DNA of 64,000 bases, taken from Candidatus Scalindua sp. GTDB lineage: Bacteria; Planctomycetota; Brocadiia; Brocadiales; Scalinduaceae. A program made the translations under genes and the position numbers. The DNA is taken from positions 124,001 through 188,000 of the forward strand of contig JAIQZU010000084.1 of the NCBI GenBank assembly GCA_021776915.1, given 5' to 3'. The notes beneath the pieces were generated by a model. That model had not been told where the DNA came from and made no database searches. It was given only the letters and a program-made list of their open reading frames with translations. Of this stretch, positions 56,194 to 62,685 are shown piece after piece (the stretch's first letter is position 1; each line of letters begins with the position of its first letter).

Positions 56194-57987
56194 TCAATTT
56201 CTAGAGTTCAATTTATATATATAAATTATTTCTCCGTTTCGTTCCCGCGCATAAAGTTCTTCGCTTTTCAATGGCCCACCTGTTTTCGTTACATTGCTTA
56301 CAGAGAACTTTCTTTCTTTATCTTTATATGGTGTAAACATCGCAACAACTTTTCCATTTTTCTTCAAATCTAAGAACAATTTTTCATTATTTCTGGATAT
56401 TCCTTCGTTGGTCACTATCACATATTCAATGCCATTATCTTGCAAGTAATCGTATTCAAAGGGGATAACAGGACGGGCAAATAAGAACTCACTACTGGGA
56501 TCAGTGCCTTCTTTGGTTGGGAAATATAGGTTATAATTAGGCTTTCTTTCAACTATATTAAGCAGCAATCGAATTCCTTTTTCTTGAGCAGGACTTAGCC
56601 TCTTTTCCAGAATTTGTTTGCCAAATATATTTACTATCTTTATCTTCGAAACATAATTTAATTTATCCTCAAGCTGTTCTTTACTTTGGTATAACTTAGG
56701 AGCATGAAAAGGGTGATCAATAGCAATCTTCGTCCCATAAGGAATTTTATCCTCTATCCATTCCTTTGCTAATATTCTTGTATCTTTCTTAGAAAAGACA
56801 TAATCCGAATAAACAGACTTAAAACCTGATGGCAAAATCACCATTATAGAAACTGCCGTAATCAATATTTTTGCTTTCGTGTTTAATACACCTCCTCTAG
56901 ATATTATTGATTCCAAAAACCATGCAGCAAGAACCAACATAAATGGAACCAATGGAAGAACATACCTGGCATGCTGTTGACTAAAAATCACGATAGATAA
57001 GAAATACACAAGAGGAAAGGAAACAAAAACGATTAATTTTCTGGAATTTTTATAAAAAGAGTAAAAGAAACCAATAAGACATAATACAGATAAAGGTACA
57101 CCTAATCCCTGAAACAAAGAGTGTCTCAAATGATATAAAAACCCTTGTGGGGTTTGTGAATGAGCTTGACTAAGAAAAGAATTTAGAAAAAATTTTATGT
57201 CGATTATACAGAAAGGATTAAGTACAATAAAAGTCAATACCATAAATACTAAAGACAAAACAATTTTTGAATTAACTACTTTAATTTTACCAGAACTTTT
57301 GTTTTTTAATTTTAAACAGTACACCAAGTGTCCTGTCATGAGGGATGCTAGGACTAAAGCAGCATTGTACTTAACTGCTACTGCGATCCCGGCAAAGCAT
57401 CCTGCCAGGATATAATCCTTTCTCAAACCTGTCTCAAGAAATTTATAAATATAAATATATGTTAGGATTAGAAACAAAACCATAGTTATATCGAAATATA
57501 TGTAATGTGAATTCCGTACATGCAGGAAAGCTAAAGAAAGGAAGAGTGCGCTTATAATACCAACAGTTTTAGAAAAGACATTTTTGCCCAAGATATAGAC
57601 AAAAAAAACAGAAGCTGTACCTGTTATAGCACCAACAGTTATCCTACCAATTAAATAAAATGACGTAGGATCTTCAAAAAAGAGAGTTTGGAAATCAACA
57701 ATAGAACCGAAGAATCCGAAAACCCTACCTATCAAATAGAAAACGCCGTACTCAAAGAATAAAAAATATGAAACCAACGGTGGAACCTGAAAATAATGAG
57801 GATTAAGATCCCACGTACTGTATGCTATTGCGTGATTAACAACAATAGTTTCATCGGCATGATAGAGCCCGGGCAGACCAAATTGAATACCGTAAAGCCT
57901 GATCCCAAGGGCTAAGACCAGGATTGCGTAAAGCACCGGGTTATCTTTCAAATGTTTAAGAAAAATTTTTGTTTGACATGGCTTCAT
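56194..57987 (-). CDS. GT39/PMT-like membrane glycosyltransferase
   Basis: A 597-residue polytopic protein. After the first TM comes LPGLYHADETIVVNHAIAY with the catalytic D-E pair, then QVPPLVSYFLFFEYGVFYLIG; about ten TM helices follow and a periplasmic C-terminal domain. It is a strong PMT_2-type enzyme expected to use polyprenyl-phosphate sugar. It has a 164-bp gap to the radical SAM gene and 137 bp to the regulator, so it may start or share the operon transcript. The first ATG (57987) is supported by the following MKPCQTKIF reading into the TM segment. Confidence 0.87.
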   Translation of the reverse strand: MKPCQTKIFLKHLKDNPVLYAILVLALGIRLYGIQFGLPGLYHADETIVVNHAIAYSTWDLNPHYFQVPPLVSYFLFFEYGVFYLIGRVFGFFGSIVDFQTLFFEDPTSFYLIGRITVGAITGTASVFFVYILGKNVFSKTVGIISALFLSLAFLHVRNSHYIYFDITMVLFLILTYIYIYKFLETGLRKDYILAGCFAGIAVAVKYNAALVLASLMTGHLVYCLKLKNKSSGKIKVVNSKIVLSLVFMVLTFIVLNPFCIIDIKFFLNSFLSQAHSQTPQGFLYHLRHSLFQGLGVPLSVLCLIGFFYSFYKNSRKLIVFVSFPLVYFLSIVIFSQQHARYVLPLVPFMLVLAAWFLESIISRGGVLNTKAKILITAVSIMVILPSGFKSVYSDYVFSKKDTRILAKEWIEDKIPYGTKIAIDHPFHAPKLYQSKEQLEDKLNYVSKIKIVNIFGKQILEKRLSPAQEKGIRLLLNIVERKPNYNLYFPTKEGTDPSSEFLFARPVIPFEYDYLQDNGIEYVIVTNEGISRNNEKLFLDLKKNGKVVAMFTPYKDKERKFSVSNVTKTGGPLKSEELYARERNGEIIYIYKLNSRN

Positions 57988-58124
57988 TTTGTTTTAGATT
58001 CTTTCTCTGTACAGACCAGTTCCCTCTCAGCTACACACAAAAATGCATATAACCGCATAAACAACAAACACTTAAGCCAATTTGCAATGAATATACATAG
58101 CCTTCTCAAAGACCATCCTTATGC

Positions 58125-58718
58125 CTACTCTCTAAGCGCTACAAGCTTTACATCTTCCCGCTCTTTACAAAAACCGTCTATCTCATCTTTATCAAAAGAG
58201 GCGAGTATTAATATATTAGAATTTGATTTAAGATTAACAAACTCATCAATACCTATCACCTTATAACCGAACCACTCTTTCCCTTTCCTATTTTCATCTA
58301 CCACAAACTCCAACTCCAATCCTAATTCTCTTAGTACTATATATAGAACCTCTGAAATGTGATTTATACCATATATTGAAACTTTTTCAACACCTTCATT
58401 TTTTAAATGCATTACCTTATATTTGATTACCCTTTTTGCCTCCAAATAGAAATGAATCGTGCTTTCTACCCTTTTATACAATAAGCTCGACTTCTCCCTG
58501 GCACCTTCTGGAGTAATTAAATATCTTATACGCTTAGCATCAACGTTCTTTATATTGATCCAGCCCTTTCGAACCATCTTTTTCAGGAGATGGTTTACCA
58601 AGCCTAATGCTATCCCAACCTCTTTAGATAGATCCCTCTGTGTTAGATGTCCGTTATTTTCTAACTTTTCTAAAATTTCTAATTCTCTAATATCCAGTTT
58701 GGCAGATTTTTCTTTCAT
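58125..58718 (-). CDS. Winged-helix regulator with Rossmann-like C-terminal domain
   Basis: A 197-residue protein. Residues 8-75 form a MarR/winged-helix DNA-binding domain (ILEKLENNGHLTQRDLSKEVGIALGLVNHLLKKMVRKG, then a wing with RIRYLITPEG), as in EPS-associated MarR-type regulators. Residues about 110-197 look like a small Rossmann domain (VEKVSIYGINHISEVLYIVLRELG, VVDENRKGKEWFGYKVIGIDEF), similar to the N-terminal nucleotide-sugar domain of PglD-like acetyltransferases. This suggests sensing of a nucleotide sugar. It lies at the head of the minus-strand cluster; palindromes at 58788-58802 and 58865-58879 in its leader are candidate operators for itself. Confidence 0.83.
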   Translation of the reverse strand: MKEKSAKLDIRELEILEKLENNGHLTQRDLSKEVGIALGLVNHLLKKMVRKGWINIKNVDAKRIRYLITPEGAREKSSLLYKRVESTIHFYLEAKRVIKYKVMHLKNEGVEKVSIYGINHISEVLYIVLRELGLELEFVVDENRKGKEWFGYKVIGIDEFVNLKSNSNILILASFDKDEIDGFCKEREDVKLVALRE

Positions 58719-58787
58719 CTCATATCACTATAAAATTTTTAAACATCTTTAAAACTTCTATACAGAAAGATTTTCCTTATATTTGTC

Positions 58788-58802
58788 GTTCATACAATGA
58801 AC
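58788..58802. promoter_or_regulatory. Operator-like palindrome O1
   Basis: GTTCAT-aca-ATGAAC, a perfect 6-3-6 inverted repeat. It lies 4 bp downstream of the -10-like TATAAA (minus strand), so a bound repressor would cover the start point. Confidence 0.7.
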
Positions 58803-58806
58803 ACAC

Positions 58807-58835
58807 TTTATAAAAAAATTTCAAAACACAGTAAA
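58807..58835 (-). promoter_or_regulatory. Candidate promoter of the regulator/glycan operon
   Basis: On the minus strand TTTACT (58830-58835) and TATAAA (58807-58812) are separated by 17 bp. The -35 has four of six consensus bases and the -10 five of six. Transcription would start near 58800, inside O1, giving a leader of about 80 nt before the regulator ATG. Confidence 0.45.
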
Positions 58836-58864
58836 ACCAATCAAGACTTAAACTTGCAACTATT

Positions 58865-58879
58865 GTTCATCTTATGAAC
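58865..58879. promoter_or_regulatory. Operator-like palindrome O2
   Basis: GTTCAT-ctt-ATGAAC, the same half-sites as O1 with a different 3-bp centre, 77 bp upstream of O1 (about seven helical turns). Two identical half-site pairs so close together are unlikely by chance. Confidence 0.7.
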
Positions 58880-58946
58880 GCTAATTCTAAAAAAAACCCT
58901 TCTCTTGTCAACAGTTTTTTAAGGGATAACGAAAACGATACCTTCG

Positions 58947-58961
58947 TCTTACATCGTAAGA
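58947..58961. promoter_or_regulatory. Third 6-3-6 palindrome in the leader
   Basis: TCTTAC-atc-GTAAGA, same geometry as O1/O2 but a different sequence, 82 bp upstream of O2. It could be a site for another regulator or a short hairpin. Confidence 0.4.
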
Positions 58962-59061
58962 TATTGCCAAATAATAGCTTATCTGCATAACAGTACCCGT
59001 GTTTTTCTTTTTCAATTATCATAATACCCAAATGCATTCCCTTGGAATTTTACCATCCAAA

Positions 59062-59694
59062 TTATTCGATTCTTCCTTGATTGTACTTTTCCCAATAAGT
59101 TATTTTATCAATATCAAATCTTGGCCTTGGGGCAGGATCCTCATCAGGAATGCCAACTGGCAAAAGTGCCATTACCTCAATGTGATCAGGAATATCAAGG
59201 ATTTCTTTTACCTTATTATCTTTGTACCATCTTACCCAACAGGTGCCAAGGCCAATTTCCACTGCCTGCAAAACAATATGTTCTACTGCTATAGCTACAT
59301 TTGCCGCTGCAGCAACCATAAGAGCGTCCTTTGTAACAGTATCCATGCCTTTCTTAAGGAATGGAACAAATACTTCCTTTGTTCCTTCCGGAAGTGCACC
59401 AGATTCAATAAGCTCATCCACTCTTTCCGGAAATTCCTTGAATGCTTTTAAATCTGCACAGCAGGCAATTATTACTGGAGCACGTCCTATATGTCTTTGA
59501 TTATGTGCCGCTCCCTGTAACTTCTTTTTAGTATCATCATCTTTAACTACTATAAACCTCCAAGGCTGCGTATTTGTCCCTGATGGCGCCAACCTGGCAC
59601 TCTCAAGTAAAAGACTGATTTTCTCTTCAGGAATAGAATCCGGTTTAAATTTCCTTATACTCCTTCGTTTCTTTATTGCTTCACTTACATCCAT
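59062..59694 (-). CDS. Nitroreductase family FMN oxidoreductase
   Basis: A 210-residue protein. AIKKRRSIRKFKPDSIPEEKI, RLAPSGTNTQPWRFIVVKDD and GLGTCWVRWY, VMALLPVGIPDEDP are standard nitroreductase segments binding FMN and NAD(P)H. The ATG follows a strong GGGGGAG Shine-Dalgarno. It is on the same strand as the glycan genes but separated from them by 343 bp and the operator region, so it is probably a separate unit. Substrate (quinone, nitro compound, or dehalogenation) is not predictable. Confidence 0.9.
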   Translation of the reverse strand: MDVSEAIKKRRSIRKFKPDSIPEEKISLLLESARLAPSGTNTQPWRFIVVKDDDTKKKLQGAAHNQRHIGRAPVIIACCADLKAFKEFPERVDELIESGALPEGTKEVFVPFLKKGMDTVTKDALMVAAAANVAIAVEHIVLQAVEIGLGTCWVRWYKDNKVKEILDIPDHIEVMALLPVGIPDEDPAPRPRFDIDKITYWEKYNQGRIE

Positions 59695-59739
59695 TACATC
59701 TCCCCCAACCCGGTCGAGCCAGAACCAAACAGGAATTAA

Positions 59740-59875
59740 TAAAATAAATTACAAAACTCAAATCACAAATTACAAACAAATATCAAATTACAATGTCCGA
59801 ATGCCCAAAATCAGTTTTTTGGAATTTCAGATTTCTTGATTGGAATTTGTTTGTGATTTGGAATTTATTATTTGG
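59740..59875. repeat. AT-rich imperfect inverted repeat
   Basis: The left arm has AATCACAAATTACAAACAAAT and variants; the right arm ATTTGTTTGTGATTTGGAAT reads as its approximate reverse complement (AAATCACAAACAAATT). The arms flank a short non-palindromic middle (59794-59834). Such AAATYCCAAATCACAAA-type repeats are familiar as dispersed intergenic elements in several environmental genomes. Whether others exist in this genome cannot be judged here. Confidence 0.55.
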
Positions 59876-59970
59876 TGCTTAACAGGCAACCTGAAAAACT
59901 CTATCAATAGATATTTTACCAAAAATGGTCAATAAACTTTCATTAAGCGCCTAAATGAAAATACATAAGA

Positions 59971-59998
59971 TTGACTATTTTAAAGTATACAATATAAT
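59971..59998 (+). promoter_or_regulatory. Sigma-70-type promoter of aroDE-aroK
   Basis: TTGACT (59971-59976), a 16-bp spacer, and a perfect TATAAT (59993-59998). Transcription would begin near 60005, 29 bp before the aroDE ATG. No Shine-Dalgarno is obvious in this short leader. Confidence 0.7.
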
Positions 59999-60033
59999 AA
60001 TCAACTAATTCTTACAAACGCCCTATTATAAAC

Positions 60034-61500
60034 ATGATTTGCATTCCAATTACGGCCAGAAGCACTGAAGATACTATTTCGGAAATGTCATCGGCTTCCA
60101 AATGTGCTGACATAATTGAACTACGTATTGATTACATTCCTGAATTACAAGATGCAGAAAGATGCATTGAAGAATCATTAAAGAGCAAGACTAAGCCAGT
60201 AATAGTCACAAACAGGCCGGAAAGAGAAGGTGGCAAATTCAGTGGCAACGAACAGGATAGATTACGTCTGCTACAAAAGGCTATCGACCTGGGAGCAGAT
60301 TACGTTGACGTTGAATATGATTCGATTAAGCAGATTGTCAGACAAACGAACAGCAAAGTAATTATTTCTTATCATAATTTTAAAGAGACACCTCAAGGCT
60401 TAAGCAAAATATATAACGATATTTGTCAACATAAACCTGACATTGTAAAGATCGTAACACACGCAAATGACATTACTGATAATATCAGGATATTTGATCT
60501 TTTAAATACCGCAAACATACCCATTATATCTTTCTGCATGGGAGAATTGGGCCACATAAGCAGGATTCTTACAAGAAAGTTTGGGGGGTTACTGACATTC
60601 GCTTCTCTCGAAAGTGGTAAAGAATCGGCGCCCGGGCAACTAACCGTTGACGAACTTTACAAAACATATCACTTTAAGAATATAAACAAAGAAACAAAGC
60701 TTTATGGTATTATTGGAAATCCGGTTTATCATAGTATGAGTCCAGCTATCCACAATGCCTCCTTTATGGAAAAAGGGCTGAATAACGTCTATGTCCCACT
60801 GAAAGTATCGAACATAAGCACCTTCATTAAAGAATACAGGAAAATGGATTTCCAGGGTTTCAGTGTTACCATTCCACATAAAGAAAGTGTTTTACCGTTC
60901 CTGGATGACATTGAGCACACAGCTAAGAAAATTGGCGCCATTAATACCATTGTAAGACAGGATGGAAAATTAACAGGTTACAACACCGACTGCATGGCAG
61001 CCATAACCGGTCTGGAATGCGGCATGCGCAAAAACGGAGACACATTAAATAATAAGAAAATATCCATTATAGGAGCAGGTGGTGCAGCACGGGCAATTGC
61101 CTTTGGATTAAAAGAGAAAGGTTGCGACATAACAATTTATAATCGCACCATTGAGCGGGCAGAAAAACTGGCTAGTGACGTTAAATGTAGATTTGAAAGA
61201 TTTGAAGAAATCAACAAACTTGATTCTGACATCCTCATAAATACTACACCTATCGGTATGTTTCCAAAGACTGATGAAACGCCTGTTCCAAAAAAAGTAC
61301 TGAAGGAAGGTATGATAGTCTTTGATGCTGTATACAATCCGATTGATACAAGGCTTCTCCGTGAAGCAAGTGAGGTAGGATGCCATACGGTTAATGGGAT
61401 CACTATGTTCATTAATCAGGCAGCAGAGCAATTCAGGCTCTGGACAAATATTGATCCACCGGTAGAATTAATGAGTAATGTAGTAAGGGAAATGTTATGA
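60034..61500 (+). CDS. aroDE: Bifunctional 3-dehydroquinate dehydratase/shikimate dehydrogenase
   Basis: A 488-residue fusion catalysing two successive shikimate pathway steps. Residues 1-220 are type I dehydroquinase (MICIPITARS, ELRIDYI, VIISYHNFKETP with the His, VKIVTHAND with the Schiff-base Lys, SFCMGELGHISRI). Residues about 228-488 are AroE: YGIIGNPVYHSMSPAIHNASF, VTIPHKESVLPFLD (catalytic Lys), GAINTIV, NTDCMA (Asp) and the NADP-binding GAGGAARAIAFGL, NRTIERA. The fusion occurs in plants, chlamydiae and planctomycetes among others. aroK starts 4 bp before its stop. Confidence 0.95.
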   Translation: MICIPITARSTEDTISEMSSASKCADIIELRIDYIPELQDAERCIEESLKSKTKPVIVTNRPEREGGKFSGNEQDRLRLLQKAIDLGADYVDVEYDSIKQIVRQTNSKVIISYHNFKETPQGLSKIYNDICQHKPDIVKIVTHANDITDNIRIFDLLNTANIPIISFCMGELGHISRILTRKFGGLLTFASLESGKESAPGQLTVDELYKTYHFKNINKETKLYGIIGNPVYHSMSPAIHNASFMEKGLNNVYVPLKVSNISTFIKEYRKMDFQGFSVTIPHKESVLPFLDDIEHTAKKIGAINTIVRQDGKLTGYNTDCMAAITGLECGMRKNGDTLNNKKISIIGAGGAARAIAFGLKEKGCDITIYNRTIERAEKLASDVKCRFERFEEINKLDSDILINTTPIGMFPKTDETPVPKKVLKEGMIVFDAVYNPIDTRLLREASEVGCHTVNGITMFINQAAEQFRLWTNIDPPVELMSNVVREML

Positions 61501-62021
61501 ACATAGTTTTAATCGGTTTTAGAGGAACTGGGAAAAGTACAGTTGGCAAACTCTTAGCGAATCGTTTAGAAAAGGATTTTATTGATTCAGACAAATACGT
61601 CGAAGATTCTACCGGAAAAACTATTAAGCATATATTCGAAGGAGATGGTGAGGAGGGCTTTCGTAAGATAGAAGCGGATGTTATTGCAAAATTAAGCAGG
61701 ATGGACAACAAGATAGTAGCAGTAGGAGGAGGAGCTATCCTCAGAGAAGACAACGTAAGAAATTTAAAGGATAACGGATTCCTCGTCCTCCTGGAAGCTA
61801 CTCCGGAAATAATCCATAACCGCATAACACAAGATGAAAAAACAACACAACAAAGACCTTCATTAACAGACAAAGAGCCCCTGGACGAAATCAAACATTT
61901 GTTAAAACAGAGGGAGATACCTTACAAAGATGCGGCCGACTACACAATAAACACATCCTACGTTGCATGTAAAGATATTGTTAATGAAATAATTACAGCA
62001 ATAAACAAACAGTCAAAATAA
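61497..62021 (+). CDS. aroK: Shikimate kinase
   Basis: A 174-residue kinase with Walker A GFRGTGKSTVGKLLA, DSDKYVEDSTG for shikimate binding, FRKIEADVI and VGGGAILREDNVR. It phosphorylates shikimate to shikimate-3-phosphate with ATP. The ATGA overlap with aroDE shows coupling, so three consecutive pathway steps are encoded together. Confidence 0.95.
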   Translation: MNIVLIGFRGTGKSTVGKLLANRLEKDFIDSDKYVEDSTGKTIKHIFEGDGEEGFRKIEADVIAKLSRMDNKIVAVGGGAILREDNVRNLKDNGFLVLLEATPEIIHNRITQDEKTTQQRPSLTDKEPLDEIKHLLKQREIPYKDAADYTINTSYVACKDIVNEIITAINKQSK

Positions 62022-62030
62022 AGACAAAAC

Positions 62031-62056
62031 CACAGATTACGCAGATTTCACTGATT
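62031..62056. repeat. CACAGATTACGCAGATT-type dispersed motif
   Basis: Immediately after aroK stands CACAGATTACGCAGATTTCA followed by CTGATT, in which CAGATT/TGATT recurs with about 9-10 bp period. This wording is familiar from intergenic repeats in many environmental genomes; only one copy is seen here. Confidence 0.3.
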
Positions 62057-62111
62057 GTATTCAAAAAAAATAGACCGCACATAAATTTATGTATAAGAAT
62101 TTCAATGTTTT

Positions 62112-62161
62112 GGTAGGAGCCAACTCCCGTTGGCGATCGCCGTCAGGAGACAGCTCCTACC
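62112..62161. repeat. REP-like palindromic element
   Basis: GGTAGGAGC (62112-62120) pairs with GCTCCTACC (62153-62161). Inside are smaller stems: CCAAC/GTTGG (62120-62133), GGCGATCGCC (62132-62141) and GTC/GAC (62142-62151). This branched GTAGGAGC...GCTCCTAC layout is that of REP elements mobilised by RAYT transposases. It is GC-richer than its surroundings. Confidence 0.65.
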
Positions 62162-62208
62162 GTGTCAAAAGTCGCCGAAGGCTTAATTTATTGAAGGAGG
62201 TTTTAAGG

Positions 62209-62562
62209 ATGAAGTACATTAAGACGCTATTATTAGTTTTTTCAATATTTTACTGTTCAACAACTTTCGCACAAAATAGAGATGTTTCTGTCAAGCTTAG
62301 ACATGGCCTTCCAAATGTGTTAAAAGTAACAAACGTAAGAGTGTATTCAGACAGTTCTACATCAGCAAAAATAAGCATTTGGATAGCTGTTAAGAAGGGA
62401 AAAGTAGTAAGCGTAAGCCGAGGAAAGGGAGACTGGATAATTACAATAAGGACACGCGGTCAGGTTTCAACCTATGTTGTTTCAGAAAAATCCTTCAAGA
62501 TCGTCGGTGAAGAATCCAAGGCTGTACAAATAAGAGCCTTACATTTCACAGAAGGTGGTTGA
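62209..62562 (+). CDS. Small secreted SH3-like protein
   Basis: A 117-residue protein whose ATG at 62209 follows GGAGG at 62196-62200 (8-bp spacing); an upstream in-frame ATG at 62089 would read through the REP-like hairpin and is rejected. Residues 1-21 (MKYIKTLLLVFSIFYCSTTFA) are a signal peptide with an FA-Q cleavage site. The mature part (VTNVRVYSDSSTSAKISIWIAVKKG, VVSVSRGKGDWIIT) resembles bacterial SH3 (SH3b) domains that bind cell wall or peptides. No partner is evident; it is a free-standing gene downstream of aroK. Confidence 0.7.
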   Translation: MKYIKTLLLVFSIFYCSTTFAQNRDVSVKLRHGLPNVLKVTNVRVYSDSSTSAKISIWIAVKKGKVVSVSRGKGDWIITIRTRGQVSTYVVSEKSFKIVGEESKAVQIRALHFTEGG

Positions 62563-62685
62563 TACCTCACATAACGAGTGGAAAAGCTACAAAGAATGGT
62601 CATTTTAGAGCATTCACCAAAAAATAGATAAAAAGTTGGTAAATAGTTCGCCTTTGGGGCAGGACGAAAATATAATTGGGAATTT

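Larger units (their letters stand above)
58719..59061. other. Regulatory leader upstream of the glycan cluster
   Basis: A 343-bp gap without a credible gene between the nitroreductase stop and the regulator start. It holds, from right to left, a palindrome TCTTAC-atc-GTAAGA, a palindrome GTTCAT-ctt-ATGAAC, a promoter-like pair and a second GTTCAT-aca-ATGAAC palindrome. No clear rho-independent terminator for the nitroreductase is seen (a short ATTCC-aag-GGAAT stem lacks a T run). Confidence 0.6.
59695..60033. other. Divergent intergenic region with inverted repeat and aro promoter
   Basis: A 339-bp region between the nitroreductase start and the aroDE start. It contains an AT-rich imperfect inverted repeat (59740-59875) and a sigma-70-type promoter reading into aroDE. 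No small ORF or RNA gene was recognised. Confidence 0.6.

Noticed and set aside
58719-59061. ops/JUMPstart element in the leader of the glycan cluster
   Set aside because: No GGCGGTAG-like motif was found on either strand in this gap.
61433-61894. Minus-strand frame of 153 codons over aroK
   Set aside because: It is antisense to a shikimate kinase gene with complete motifs and has no recognisable domain.
62089-62208. Longer N-terminus for the small SH3-like protein
   Set aside because: The extension would be encoded by the REP-like hairpin; the ATG at 62209 has a good GGAGG and opens a signal peptide.
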